Assembly (NCBI RefSeq): GCF_001984175.1
Contig: NZ_MTQP01000063.1
Span: forward strand, 278,655 to 342,654
Source: Saccharothrix sp. ALI-22-I
Lineage (GTDB): Bacteria; Actinomycetota; Actinomycetes; Mycobacteriales; Pseudonocardiaceae
Direction: 5' to 3'
DNA: 64,000 nucleotides
The translations under genes were made by a program, and so were the position numbers. How positions within the stretch are numbered: the first letter of the stretch is position 1; every line of letters starts with the position of its first letter. The notes beneath the pieces are model-generated. The model was not told where the DNA came from. It ran no database searches and worked only from the letters and a program-made list of their open reading frames with translations. Positions 53,205 through 61,690 of this stretch are shown here, one piece after another.

Positions 53205-53335
53205 TGGACGCGACCGGCGCTGAGGTGATCAGGCTCGGAGAGAACGCGATCTACCGGCTACCCGGCGGCGTAATCGCCCGGGTCGCACGCGCCGGGCAGA
53301 ACGCGGCTGCGACCAAAGAGGTCCAGGTCGGTCGT
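53205..53335 (+). pseudogene. N-terminal fragment of an aminoglycoside phosphotransferase-like protein
   Basis: The open frame encodes 'AEVIRLGENAIYRLPGGVIARVARAGQNAAATKEVQV', the start of an APH-type kinase fold (nucleotide loop and Lys strand). The next expected segment is missing, and the frame changes to unrelated sequence at about 53335, near the 5' side of the IS110 element. No other part of the gene is seen after the element, so it is a truncated relic. Confidence 0.65.
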
Positions 53336-53399
53336 CACAAACTGATCTTGAACACCCTTCGTCCGTCTTCGGCTACCGCCTCGACCTAAGCATTACTCG

Positions 53400-53610
53400 T
53401 CTAGCCACATTTCTCCTGGTGGGAGGCCCGTTCCGGGGTGAAAATCGGGGTGGTCGTCCGCCGACGCCGTAGCTCCTATGGTCGTTGGAGGCCGTCGTCT
53501 AGCCGGGTGCCGGGAGCTGCGTCACGGGCCCTTCAGTGTCGCTTCGAGCACGCGGACCAGATTCCGCTTTCTCCCGTGCAGCTCCTGCGGACGACCGCCT
53601 TCGGAGTCGG
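53400..53610 (+). ncRNA. Candidate bridge RNA region of the IS110 element
   Basis: IS110-group elements express a structured RNA from the non-coding end before the transposase, which pairs with donor and target DNA. The 220 bases here are gene-free and GC-rich with several self-complementary stretches, such as around 53450-53500 (CGTCCGCCGACG, CGTCGTC). The RNA itself is inferred from family knowledge and position. Confidence 0.35.
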
Positions 53611-53626
53611 TTGAAGGAGGTGTCAG

Positions 53627-54889
53627 GTGCTGGCGGAAGCGCGGGACAACGAGGAGATCATCGAACGGATCGCGGCGTTGGACGTCGGCAAAGCCGAGCT
53701 GATGTGCTGCGTCCGGGTACCCGGTGCGGGCCGCAGGCGTCTTCAGGAGGTGCGTCCGTACTCGACGATGACGCGGTCGCTGTTGGCGATGGCCGATCAC
53801 CTCCACGACCTGGGCGTGACCCGCGTGGTGATGGAGGCCACGTCGGACTACTGGAAGCCGATCTTCTACCTGCTGGAGGCGGGCGGGTTTGAGACCTGGC
53901 TGGTCAACGCCCGCGACGTCAAGCACCTGCCCGGCCGCCCGAAGACCGACCGGCTGGACGCGGTGTGGTTGTGCAAGGTCGCCGAACGGCAGATGCTGCG
54001 CCCCAGCTTCGTGCCGCCACCCGAGATCCGGCGGTTGCGGGATGTCACCCGCTACCGCATCGACCTGGTCAACGAACGCACCGCGGAGAAGAACCGGGTG
54101 GAGAAGCTGCTCGAAGACGCCTGCATCAAGCTGTCGGTGGTCGCCTCGGACATCTTCGGGGTCTCCGGGCGGGACATGATGGCCGCCCTGATCGCCGGCG
54201 AACGCGACCCCAAGCGGTTGGCGCAACTGGCCCGCAGCCGGATGCGCGCCAGGCTCGGCCCGCTGGAGGAGGCGTTCACCGGGCGCTTCACCGACCACCA
54301 CGCGTTCCTGCTGGAGCGGATGCCGGCCCGCGTCGACGCGATCGACGCCGACATCGCTGCCCTGGAGGCCAAGGTCGAGGAGATGGTGCTCCCTTTCGCC
54401 CGGGCCACCGCCCGGCTGGATGAGATCCCGGGCATCGGCCCGACCGCCGCCGCGGTGGTCCTCGCCGAGATCGGACTGGACATGGGCCGGTTCCCCACCG
54501 CCGGGCACCTGGTCTCATGGGCACGGTTCGCCCCCGGGGTCAAGGAATCCGCCGGCAAAAAGAAGGGCAACGCCGGCACCGGACACGGCAACCGCTACCT
54601 GGCCCGCATCCTCGGCGAGGCCGCCGTCGGCGCCGCCCGCACCGACACCTTCCTCGGCGAACGCTACCGACGCCTCGCCAAACGCCGCGGCAAGAAGAAA
54701 GCCCTGGTCGCCATCGGCCGCTCCATCCTGATCATCATCTGGCACCTGCTGTCCGACCCCGACACCCGCTACCTCGACCTCGGCCCCGACTTCCACGACA
54801 AGCGCGTCGGCGACGACCGCAGGAAACGCAACCACATCCGCCAACTTGAAGCCCTCGGCTACACCGTCACCCTCACCCCGGCAGCCTGA
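53627..54889 (+). CDS. IS110 family transposase
   Basis: A 420-residue serine-containing DEDD recombinase. N-terminal RuvC-like domain: 'AALDVGKAELMCCVRV' (first Asp, near residue 19), 'VVMEATSDYW' (Glu near 68), 'KTDRLDAVWLCKVAE' (Asp pair near 105). C-terminal Tnp domain: 'LDEIPGIGPTAAAVVLAEIG' helix-hairpin-helix, and the conserved Ser in 'FPTAGHLVSWARFAPGVKESAGKKK'. The length is full and the frame is intact, so the copy is probably functional. GTG 53627 follows AAGGAGGTG. Confidence 0.93.
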   Translation: MLAEARDNEEIIERIAALDVGKAELMCCVRVPGAGRRRLQEVRPYSTMTRSLLAMADHLHDLGVTRVVMEATSDYWKPIFYLLEAGGFETWLVNARDVKHLPGRPKTDRLDAVWLCKVAERQMLRPSFVPPPEIRRLRDVTRYRIDLVNERTAEKNRVEKLLEDACIKLSVVASDIFGVSGRDMMAALIAGERDPKRLAQLARSRMRARLGPLEEAFTGRFTDHHAFLLERMPARVDAIDADIAALEAKVEEMVLPFARATARLDEIPGIGPTAAAVVLAEIGLDMGRFPTAGHLVSWARFAPGVKESAGKKKGNAGTGHGNRYLARILGEAAVGAARTDTFLGERYRRLAKRRGKKKALVAIGRSILIIIWHLLSDPDTRYLDLGPDFHDKRVGDDRRKRNHIRQLEALGYTVTLTPAA

Positions 54890-54909
54890 CCACCACGCAC
54901 CACCGCCAA

Positions 54910-54924
54910 CCCGGCTTCGCCGGG
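54910..54924. terminator. Short hairpin after the transposase
   Basis: CCCGGC-TTC-GCCGGG, a 6-bp stem with a triloop, lies 20 bases after the transposase stop. It may terminate its transcript or be part of the element end. Confidence 0.45.
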
Positions 54925-54976
54925 CGATCCCTGGCTGCCCGGTCACGGCGATTTTCGGACTAGACCAACGTGGGGG

Positions 54977-55477
54977 TCAGGGGATGGTGGCGAGGGACTC
55001 GAAGTGAGGTTTTTGTGACGGGTAGTAGTCATCGAAGGCGGGTAGGGGGTTGCCGGTGCGGGAGGCGGTCAGCATGTCCAGGTAGTACTCCCAGCCGGGA
55101 CCGACTTCGCCGATGCCCTGCTCGGTGGCCAGGTGGTGGATCAGGCGCAGCTCGGTGACACCGTCCACTTCGGACAGCAGTAACTCCATCCGCCACGTGC
55201 CCGCCTCGTCCACCATGGACAGCACCAGCCGGTGGGGCGGGTCGCACGCTTCGATGCGCACCTCCACCCACGGCTCCTGCTCCTCGAACACCATCCGCAC
55301 CTTCACCGTGCGCCCCGGCCGGCCCTCGCCCTCCCACGGACCGAACCAGCGGGCGGTGCGGTCCGGCTCGGTCAGGCTGGCCCACACGTCGTCGGCGAGC
55401 GCGCGGAACGTCCGGGTGAGCACCAGGTCACTGCCGCTGTCGGTGCGGAACAGCCGGCCGGTGGGGATCGGGGTCAT
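54977..55477 (-). CDS. SRPBCC (AHSA1-like) family protein
   Basis: A 166-residue START-like fold protein: 'DLVLTRTFRALADDVWASLTEPDRTARWFGPWEGEGRPG' at the N-terminus and 'GTWRMELLLSEVDGVTELRLIHHL', 'GPGWEYYLDMLTASRTG' later. AHSA1-like proteins of this kind often sit behind an ArsR regulator and bind hydrophobic ligands. Its start lies inside the end of the upstream regulator gene (about 50-base overlap), which suggests coupled translation. Confidence 0.85.
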   Translation of the reverse strand: MTPIPTGRLFRTDSGSDLVLTRTFRALADDVWASLTEPDRTARWFGPWEGEGRPGRTVKVRMVFEEQEPWVEVRIEACDPPHRLVLSMVDEAGTWRMELLLSEVDGVTELRLIHHLATEQGIGEVGPGWEYYLDMLTASRTGNPLPAFDDYYPSQKPHFESLATIP

Positions 55478-55844
55478 TCAGATTCTCCTCGGGTTGACCG
55501 GTGCGGCGTTCTCGCCGGGTGCGGTAGACCTCGGTTTCCAGGGCGTCGAGGCGGTGCTCCCAGCCGGAGCGCCGGTCGGCGGCGGCATCGCGGTTGAATT
55601 CGGCGAGCCAGCTGACCAGCGGCGTTAGCCGGGAGGCGTCGAGCACGTAGAACCGCTGCCTACCTACCACCTCGTCGCGGACCAGCCCGCTCTCCCGCAG
55701 CACGCGTAGGTGCCTGCTCACCGCGGGCCGGCTGATCGGGAACCGCTCGGCGATCTGCCCGGCCGACAGCCGCGCGGTGTCACGCAGCATCTCCAGGATC
55801 TCCCGCCGCACGGGGTCGGCGATCGCGCCCGCCACCTCGTCCAC
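55428..55844 (-). CDS. ArsR-type winged-helix transcriptional regulator
   Basis: A 138-residue repressor with the HTH 'RREILEMLRDTARLSAGQIAERFPISRPAVSRHLRVLRESGLVRDEVVGRQRFYVLD' (residues 13-70). It lacks the CxC metal motif, so it belongs to the non-metal ArsR group that regulates SRPBCC-family partners. The last 16 codons overlap the start of the SRPBCC gene. A nearby self-binding site would be expected upstream at 55845-55870. Confidence 0.88.
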   Translation of the reverse strand: MDEVAGAIADPVRREILEMLRDTARLSAGQIAERFPISRPAVSRHLRVLRESGLVRDEVVGRQRFYVLDASRLTPLVSWLAEFNRDAAADRRSGWEHRLDALETEVYRTRRERRTGQPEENLNDPDPHRPAVPHRQRQ

Positions 55845-55873
55845 ACCCGAAAGCGTAACCGCCTAGTTACGCG

Positions 55874-56959
55874 TTAGGCAAGGGACTCCAGGAACGCGGT
55901 CAGCGCCCGTCGGTAGGGCTCGACCGTGGTCAGGTCGGCGTACTCGTCCGGCCCGTGTTGTCCGTCCCCGCCGACACCGAAGATGACCGCGTCGATGCCG
56001 CGTTGGAAGTAGAACCGCGAGTCGGCCGCGCCGTGCTTGCGCAGCAGGTCGCCGGAGTACCCCTCGGCACGGGCGGCGCGCTGCAACGCCAGCAGGTCGG
56101 CGCCGTCGGGATCGGCCCGGTGCGGCGGCTCCACGTGGTCGACCGCGGCCGTGACACCCGGCGGGCACAGGGCGGTGAAGTGGTCGGCGATCTCCTCCCG
56201 CGTGCGGCCGGTGAAGTCGGTGTCCCCCGGTGGGAACCGGACGTCCAGCCACGCGGTGGCGTCGGCAGGCACCTGGTTGAGTGCCTGGTTGCCCGACGTG
56301 ATGCGGGCGAGGTTCACCGTGGTCCGCCACTCCTCCCGCGTCGCCACCGGGTAGGCGGTGAGCACCCCGTCCACCGCCCGCATCACCTTCAGCAACGCGT
56401 TGTCGCCCAGCCACTGGTACGCGCTGTGCCCGGCCCGCCCGACCGCGTGCAGCCGTGCGTTGATCAGTCCTTTCGACTCGGCCACGACCCGCAGCGCGCT
56501 GTGCTCGCCGATCACCACGAACGACCCGGTCACGCCCTGCTCCAGCTGGTGCAGGGTGCCGTTGCGCCCGCCGACCTCCTCGTCGGTGACCAGTTGCAGC
56601 CCGATCGGGTAAGGCAACCGGGCGGCCGTGTCGCGGAAGACCGACGCCAGCACCAGCGCGGACAGCTTCATGTCCTGCGCGCCGCGGGCGATGAGCCGGT
56701 CGCCGTCCCGACGCGGCCGGAACTGCTCGTCCACGCCCGGCACCACGTCCAGATGGGCGTTGAAGATCACCCGGAAGTGCGGGCGGCGTTCGCCCGGGTA
56801 GACGAGCGCGCTCGGCTTGTCCCCCGCGTCGAACCGCTCCACGGTGAAGCCGGGGCCGACGACGTCGAGCACGAAGTCCAACGCCCGGCGCAGATCGTCG
56901 GGTCGGTCGGCGGTCGAGCGGATGCCGAGCAGCTGCTCGGTCAGGGGCAGCAGGTCCAT
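55874..56959 (-). CDS. M20 family peptidase
   Basis: A 361-residue zinc hydrolase. It has 'FRVIFNAHLDVVPG' (metal His near residue 70), 'LIARGAQDMKLSALVL' (bridging Asp near 100), 'LVTDEEVGGRNGT' (Glu pair near 130), and the dimerisation domain with 'AESKGLINARLHAVGRAGHSAYQWLGDNAL'. The late 'VFGVGGDGQHGPDEYADLTTVEPY' holds the last His. Probably a dipeptidase or deacylase. ATG at 56959. It ends just inside the ArsR gene's upstream region. Confidence 0.87.
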   Translation of the reverse strand: MDLLPLTEQLLGIRSTADRPDDLRRALDFVLDVVGPGFTVERFDAGDKPSALVYPGERRPHFRVIFNAHLDVVPGVDEQFRPRRDGDRLIARGAQDMKLSALVLASVFRDTAARLPYPIGLQLVTDEEVGGRNGTLHQLEQGVTGSFVVIGEHSALRVVAESKGLINARLHAVGRAGHSAYQWLGDNALLKVMRAVDGVLTAYPVATREEWRTTVNLARITSGNQALNQVPADATAWLDVRFPPGDTDFTGRTREEIADHFTALCPPGVTAAVDHVEPPHRADPDGADLLALQRAARAEGYSGDLLRKHGAADSRFYFQRGIDAVIFGVGGDGQHGPDEYADLTTVEPYRRALTAFLESLA

Positions 56960-56994
56960 CACGCCATCGTGCCCGGTCGTCCGGCGCTGCGGAG

Positions 56995-58452
56995 TCAGGT
57001 GACGTCCGGGATCGCGTGACCGGTACCGTCCACAGAGGACGGAGAGCGCGGTCGGGCGCGCAACTCCACGATGGCCACCGCCAGGGCTATCGCCACGGCC
57101 ACCGCCGCACCGCCGATGGCGACCGACACCGCCACCGGGAAATCGCGTTCGGAGGCGGCCAGCACGGTGTAGAACACGCCGGTCAACGCGGCCGTGCCGA
57201 TCGCCGCGCCGATCCGCTGCCCGGTCTGCAACGCGCCACCGGCCGCGCCCGCCATCGACACCGGCACGTGCCGCAACGTCAGCGTGGTGTTCGGCGAGAC
57301 CACCCACCCGCCGCCGATGCCCGCCACCAGCAACGCGGGCGCCACCGCCCACCCCGCCACGTGCTGCGGGGTCAGCCTCAGCACCACCGCGGTCACCCCG
57401 AGACCGGCCACCACCAGGCTCAACCCGGTGACGGTCAGCTTGCGCCCCCACCGCTCGACCAGCCGTCCGCCGACCACCGCGGACGCCGCCGACCCGACCG
57501 CGAACGGCGTCACGGCCAGACCCGACTCCAGCGGCGAATAACCGAGCCCGGTCTGGAAGTACAGCGCGAACACCAGCCAGATGCCGCTGAAACCGACGAA
57601 GTACACCATCCCGAGCAACGCGCCGCTGCCGTAGCCGGGCGTGCCGGTGAACAGGGCGATGTTCAGCATCGGGCTCCGGCCGCGCGCGGCGACCTGCCGT
57701 TCCCACCGCACGAACAGCACCAGCAGCGCCGCGCCGAGCCCGAACAGCCACCACAGCTCCGCCAACCCGTCCGCCTCGGCCAGCACCAGCGGCAGCATCA
57801 CCGCCAGCACGCCCGCGCCGAGCAGTGCCGCACCGACGAGATCGACGTGTTCACGCGGCCCGCCGCGGGCACGGGGCAGCAGGCGGGCCGCCAGCACCAG
57901 CGCGACCAGGCCGATGGGCACGTTGACGTAGAAGATCCACCGCCAGCCGTCGTCCTCGCCGGCCACGGCCAGGATCACGCCGCCGATCACCGGTCCGATG
58001 GCGGTGGAGAGGCCGACGGTGGAGCCGAAGAACCCGAACGCCCGGCCGCGTTCCGGGCCTCGGAACAGCTGTTGGATCAGCGCCGAGTTCTGCGGCGCCA
58101 GCGCACCCGCCGAGATGCCCTGAGCGAGCCGTGCGACGATCAGCACCTCGGCGGTCGGCGCAAGCCCGGCCAGGGCGCTGAACAGCACAAACCCGCCCAA
58201 AGCGCACAGGAACATGGTGCGTCGCCCGATCGCGTCACCGAGCCGTCCGGCGGGTACCAGGGTCAGGCCGAACGCCAGCGCGTAACCCGACACCACCCAC
58301 TGCGCACCGGCCGGCGTGGTGCCGAGGCCGTGCTGGATGGACGGCAGGGCGACGGCCACGATGCTGACGTCGAGCAGGCTCATGAACCCGGCGACGAGCG
58401 TGACCGTGAGCGCCTTCCACCGTCCGGGGGACGGCTGATGTGCTTCGACCAT
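56995..58452 (-). CDS. MFS transporter, DHA2 (14-TMS) drug exporter family
   Basis: A 485-residue exporter with about 14 membrane helices. 'LVAGFMSLLDVSIVAVALPSIQHGL' is helix 1 with the family 'LDxTIVNVALP' signature in variant form, 'GRLGDAIGRRTMFL' the motif A loop, and 'ARLAQGISAGALAPQNSALI' the motif C helix. Such proteins extrude drugs by proton antiport. It starts 35 bases upstream of the M20 peptidase gene on the same strand, so co-transcription is likely. Confidence 0.9.
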   Translation of the reverse strand: MVEAHQPSPGRWKALTVTLVAGFMSLLDVSIVAVALPSIQHGLGTTPAGAQWVVSGYALAFGLTLVPAGRLGDAIGRRTMFLCALGGFVLFSALAGLAPTAEVLIVARLAQGISAGALAPQNSALIQQLFRGPERGRAFGFFGSTVGLSTAIGPVIGGVILAVAGEDDGWRWIFYVNVPIGLVALVLAARLLPRARGGPREHVDLVGAALLGAGVLAVMLPLVLAEADGLAELWWLFGLGAALLVLFVRWERQVAARGRSPMLNIALFTGTPGYGSGALLGMVYFVGFSGIWLVFALYFQTGLGYSPLESGLAVTPFAVGSAASAVVGGRLVERWGRKLTVTGLSLVVAGLGVTAVVLRLTPQHVAGWAVAPALLVAGIGGGWVVSPNTTLTLRHVPVSMAGAAGGALQTGQRIGAAIGTAALTGVFYTVLAASERDFPVAVSVAIGGAAVAVAIALAVAIVELRARPRSPSSVDGTGHAIPDVT

Positions 58453-58530
58453 CGCCCCTTCCTACCCCGACGGGCGTGCTCCGGCGCAACAGCGGCGTGT
58501 GGTCGGGGCCGGAGTGGATACCCCTTGGCC

Positions 58531-58872
58531 ATGGACGTGGAGCCGAACCGACTGTCGGATGAGGACCTGCGCCGGTTCGTCCTGGACCGGCTGGCCGAGG
58601 ACGAGGAGCGGCTGGCGCGGGAGGAGCTGCCGTTCCTGGACGAGGCCGAGCGCCGGGGGCGACTGCACATCCTGCGGTCCGACGACGGCGAGCGGCTGGT
58701 GCTCGTGCCCGGCACGGCGCATGCGCAGGAAGGTCGGGGGGCCGTGCCGTTCGAGGAGAAGGCGCGGTGGCTGCGTGACGAGATCGAACGCACGTCCGAC
58801 CGGTCCGTGCTCGAACTCGTCGCCGCCGCCTACGACACGCACCACGGCTGGCAGGAGGAGTGGCGGACGTGA
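58531..58872 (+). CDS. Small acidic hypothetical protein
   Basis: A 113-residue soluble protein rich in Glu, Asp and Arg: 'LSDEDLRRFVLDRLAEDEERLAREELPFLDEAERRG', 'LHILRSDDGERLVLVPGTAHAQEG' and a helical C-terminal half. It is not one of the families I recognise. The start ATG at 58531 is chosen over a longer frame that is antisense to the MFS gene. The following gene overlaps its end by 13 bases, so the two are probably coupled. Confidence 0.55.
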   Translation: MDVEPNRLSDEDLRRFVLDRLAEDEERLAREELPFLDEAERRGRLHILRSDDGERLVLVPGTAHAQEGRGAVPFEEKARWLRDEIERTSDRSVLELVAAAYDTHHGWQEEWRT

Positions 58873-59108
58873 CCGCGCCCGGCTACCCGGACGACGACGA
58901 TCTGCCACCACGCGCACCGCCACGCAGCGCGTTGACCCTGCGGTTGTGGCTGGCCGGGTTCGGCATCGTCTTCAACGGCGTGGCGGCGGTGCTGTGCGTG
59001 CGGGCGGGGTTGACGTGGTTGGCGGTGCTGCTGGCCGTGATCGTGGTCGCTCTGGTCGTCGACTTCGGCTGGGTCGTGCACCGCAAACGGCGTGGCGACC
59101 CCGGCTGA
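58860..59108 (+). CDS. Small two-helix membrane protein (DUF6343-like)
   Basis: An 82-residue protein with an acidic, Pro-rich N-terminus ('GYPDDDDLPPRAPPRS'), two membrane helices ('LTLRLWLAGFGIVFNGVAAVLCV' and 'WLAVLLAVIVVALVVDFGWVV') and a basic C-terminus ('HRKRRGDPG'). The 'RSALTLRLWLAGFG' start recalls DUF6343 proteins. ATG 58860 or GTG 58869 could start it. Function unknown. Confidence 0.65.
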   Translation: MADVTAPGYPDDDDLPPRAPPRSALTLRLWLAGFGIVFNGVAAVLCVRAGLTWLAVLLAVIVVALVVDFGWVVHRKRRGDPG

Positions 59109-59251
59109 GCAGGGGGTCTTCAGCGGGTGAGGGCCGGGCGTGGGGCTGGCACGTCGTGGTGGCGGCAGATGTTGCGCTCCAGCAGCGCCTGCCAACGCCC
59201 CAGGACAGGTCAGGCGGCCATGAGTAGATCGACCAGGGACTGCGCCAATGT

Positions 59252-59425
59252 GTGCACGTTCGATTCCTGCACACTCAGGCCGCCGCCATGTTGTCCTGCG
59301 ACTTCTTCCACGTCGACTGCGCGGTCACGCTCAAAGGGTCTCCGTGTTTTTTGTGCTCGAAGTCGCCACCCGCTACGTCCACATCAGAGCCACAGTGCCG
59401 ACGCGCGCAAGCAGCGAGCGTTGAT
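59252..59425 (+). pseudogene. Fragment of an rve-type (DDE integrase core) transposase
   Basis: One frame reads 'VRFLHTQAAAMLSCDFFHVDCAVTL' (the first catalytic Asp region of DDE integrase-core transposases) to about 59330, then a frameshift leads to 'VSVFFVLEVATRYVHI' and a stop near 59425. Homologous full proteins have these two blocks contiguous. Two short pieces in different frames indicate decay. Confidence 0.7.
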
Positions 59426-59432
59426 GTCTCAG

Positions 59433-59816
59433 CTACGCGGGGGCCGGGCGGACAGCGGCCAGCGCCTCGGGCAGTGTCGGGAACAGCGCGAGGAACCCGA
59501 CAGCGCCCGCGACGTGCAACAGCCGCAGCACGGGGCGGCAGTCGGCGGCGACGGTGAAGTTGAGATCTTCCTGCTTGGCCTCGCCGCTCACGGTCACCAG
59601 CATGGCGATGCCGATCGAGCCGACGAATGTGACGTCGGACAGGTCCGCGATCAGGCCGGCCGGTCTTTCCGTGAGCTGGTTGATCAGTTCCGTGCGGACG
59701 AGATCGCAGGTGCCGATGTCCACTTCGCCGGTCACGCGCGTCACGGCGACACCGTCCACCGATCGCGTCTCGACGGCGCACGGTTGCGGTGCGCCCGCAA
59801 GCTGAATGTTTCTCAC
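59433..59816 (-). CDS. STAS domain protein (anti-sigma factor antagonist)
   Basis: A 127-residue STAS-fold protein: 'VAVTRVTGEVDIGTCDLVRTELINQL', 'GLIADLSDVTFVGSIGIAMLV' with the canonical Ser in 'VGSIG' available for phosphorylation, and 'LNFTVAADCRPVLRLLHVAG'. It is the intact counterpart of the STAS protein at 52515, which lacks the Ser. It is isolated between two transposase relics. ATG at 59816. Confidence 0.85.
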   Translation of the reverse strand: MRNIQLAGAPQPCAVETRSVDGVAVTRVTGEVDIGTCDLVRTELINQLTERPAGLIADLSDVTFVGSIGIAMLVTVSGEAKQEDLNFTVAADCRPVLRLLHVAGAVGFLALFPTLPEALAAVRPAPA

Positions 59817-60041
59817 TCACTCCCCTAAAGTCGTGAGGGACGCCACAGGGGACGATTTCAGGTCCGTCGTCACACTCCGACTTGCGTCCGTATGGGTGTT
59901 TCGCATTGCCCTGTTGAGACCAGACACTACTGGCCCATATGGGCGAAAGACCAGATCGGCGTGTGCGGATGTGGCGGATTTCATTTGTCGGCAACGCGGT
60001 TCACCAGGAGGCAACGCGGGGGGTGAACACGACGTGATCCC

Positions 60042-60304
60042 ACCGGCATCCTCGGCGACCGTGACACCGCCGTCCAAACCCGCTCCGACGTCGCGTCGAC
60101 ACCCGAGCAGCACGCGCGAGCGGCTGCGCTCATCGCGGACGCCTCTACGACCGACCCCCTGGTCACCGCCCGCAACACCTCCACCCACCGGCCACGCCAC
60201 ACCACCCTCACCTGGGTCGAACGCCACTACGGCCCCTCCATCGCCCGCCGCTACGCAGGCCACGCCCACCCACAAAGCGACGACATCACCGCCGTCTACA
60301 CCAA
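60042..60304 (+). pseudogene. C-terminal fragment of a site-specific integrase-like protein
   Basis: The frame beginning about 60042 encodes 'GILGDRDTAVQTRSDVASTPEQHARAAALIADASTTDPLVTARNTSTHRPRHTTLTWVERHYGPSIARRYAGHA', ending 'DDITAVYTK'. The 'RRYAGHA' and terminal 'TAVYTK' resemble the C-terminal end of phage-type integrases, where the catalytic His/Tyr region lies. No start codon or N-terminal domain is present. The frame then runs straight into the transposase relic. Confidence 0.5.
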
Positions 60305-60580
60305 ACCCCCGCGGCTGGGCTGGGCCGACCGCGCGGTGCTCGCCGCACTGGTGCGGCGACTCCCCACCTGCTGCGTGGACGCCGGTTGGCGACACCGGGC
60401 AGCAGCATCCTGCGATGGCACCGACGCCTGGTCGCGAGGAAGTGGGCCTACCCGAACCGGACTGGACCGGGTACCCGCCGGTCGACGACACCGTCGTGGC
60501 GTTGATCGGACGGATGGCACGAGAAGACCCCGGCTGGGCTACCGCAGAATCCAAGGAGAACTGCTCAAACTACGCCGCCG
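60305..60580 (+). pseudogene. N-terminal fragments of an rve-type transposase
   Basis: The frame starts 'PRLGWADRAVLAALVRRLP', and after a shift another frame reads 'ILRWHRRLVARKWAYPNRTG', then 'PPVDDTVVALIGRMAREDPGW' and 'YRRIQGELLKL'. These are successive blocks of the HTH-plus-integrase transposase family, the same family as the catalytic-core fragment at 59252. At least two frameshifts separate them. Confidence 0.7.
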
Positions 60581-61022
60581 TGGTGCTGCGGGCGTTCCGG
60601 GAGGAGTCCGCAGAGGTCGTCGAGCACCTGTCCACTGTGGTCAGGCAGGCGAAGAACCCGGTGCGACACCTGGCCGACGCCCGCATGCAACTCTCCGTCG
60701 ACGCCGCCTTGGCGACTGCGGCCGTCGACGCCTACCGGTCGGAACTCGTCCGAGCTTCAGGGCTGAGCGGTCGCGGACTGCTCGCGGCGCAGCGCCTGGC
60801 CCGCCTCGCCACCGAGCTGGCTCGCGTCGCCCAGCCGGTCGAGGTAGGCTTCCTGGCTCTCGCTCTGCACGACGGCGAACGCCGGCGGCGCACCCAGGGC
60901 GGCGCCCAGCGGCACGAGCAGGCTGCGGAGCATCACACCTCGACCGGCATCGGCAGGCAACCTCTCCGCGTGATGCACGTCACCTTTTGCAGGGCCGGGG
61001 TGCTCGGCTCGTTCAGGAAGGG
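60581..61022 (+). other. Open stretch without recognisable function
   Basis: The frame leading out of the transposase relic stays open to about 61026 and encodes a helical, Ala/Arg/Glu-rich sequence ('VRHLADARMQLSVDAALATAAVDAYR', 'GLLAAQRLARLATELARVAQPVE'). It has no start site of its own and no family I recognise. It may be another relic or a read-through frame. Confidence 0.35.
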
Positions 61023-61031
61023 ATGACGGAG

Positions 61032-61556
61032 ATGCTACGCAAAGCAATCCTGGTGGTGGCGGCACTGGTCGCGATGGTCCTGGTCGTGCCCGCGACCGCC
61101 ACGGCGGCACCGTACTGCGGCATCACGTGGGGATCGCTGACCAAGTCGGCGACGCCCACCGTGACCGGGGAGATGACCGGTCTGCGTGCCGGCCGGCACG
61201 ACTGCTACGACCGGCTGGTGTTCGACTTCCGCGGCAACAGCGACGGCTACCACGTGCAGTACGCAGACCAGGTGTACGAGGACGGTTCGGGCAGACTCGT
61301 GCCGCTCCGGGGCGGGGCGAAGTTGCGGATCATCGCGATCTCGCCCGCGTACGACCAGTGGGGCAACCCGACCTACACCTTCGCCAACCGCGACGAGCTG
61401 GTGAACGTGACCGGCTACCAGACGTTCCGGCAGGTCGCGTGGGCCGGGTCGTTCGAGGGGCAGACGACGGTCGGACTCGGCGTGCGGGCACGGCTGCCGT
61501 TCCGCGTGTTCACCCTGCCCAACCGACTGGTGATCGACGTCGCGCACTCCTGGTGA
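61032..61556 (+). CDS. Secreted protein with AMIN-like domain
   Basis: A 174-residue exported protein. A signal peptide (residues 1-26, hydrophobic 'AILVVAALVAMVLVVPATATA') precedes a beta-rich domain with 'DCYDRLVFDFRGNSDGYHVQYADQV', 'PLRGGAKLRIIAISPA' and a terminal 'RVFTLPNRLVIDVAHSW', characteristic of the actinobacterial AMIN-like family thought to bind cell-wall or envelope polymers. Two Cys in the mature part ('PYCGI', 'HDCYD') could form a disulphide. ATG 61023 is an alternative start. Confidence 0.78.
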   Translation: MLRKAILVVAALVAMVLVVPATATAAPYCGITWGSLTKSATPTVTGEMTGLRAGRHDCYDRLVFDFRGNSDGYHVQYADQVYEDGSGRLVPLRGGAKLRIIAISPAYDQWGNPTYTFANRDELVNVTGYQTFRQVAWAGSFEGQTTVGLGVRARLPFRVFTLPNRLVIDVAHSW

Positions 61557-61561
61557 GCAGG

Positions 61562-61690
61562 TCAGGTGTGGGCTGCCACGCGGTGGCCCACACCGCGAAT
61601 GGTCTCGATCCGCAGGGCGTCGCCGAGCTCGCGGCGCAGCGCGGCGATGTGCGTGTCGAGAGTGCGGGACGGCGCCTCCCACGTTCGGCG
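61562..61690 (-). pseudogene. C-terminal winged-helix fragment of an OmpR-family response regulator
   Basis: The minus strand reads 'PSRTLDTHIAALRRELGDALRIETIRGVGHRVAAHT' and then a stop at 61562. This is the end of an OmpR-type DNA-binding domain. The receiver domain and the first half of the winged helix are missing; the reading frame is joined to an ISAs1-type sequence upstream, so the gene was cut by an insertion or deletion. Confidence 0.72.

Larger units (their letters stand above)
53380..54960 (+). mobile_element. IS110-family insertion sequence (borders approximate)
   Basis: The element consists of a leader region of about 220 bases, one transposase gene and a short 3' tail with a hairpin. 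IS110-family elements usually lack terminal inverted repeats and I found none here, nor a clear target duplication, so borders are estimated from the break in the upstream phosphotransferase remnant and the end of recognisable 3' sequence. Confidence 0.55.

Noticed and set aside
57016..58872. 618-codon plus-strand frame ending with the small acidic protein
   Set aside because: Most of it is antisense to the DHA2 exporter; only the last 114 codons from 58531 have plausible composition and start.
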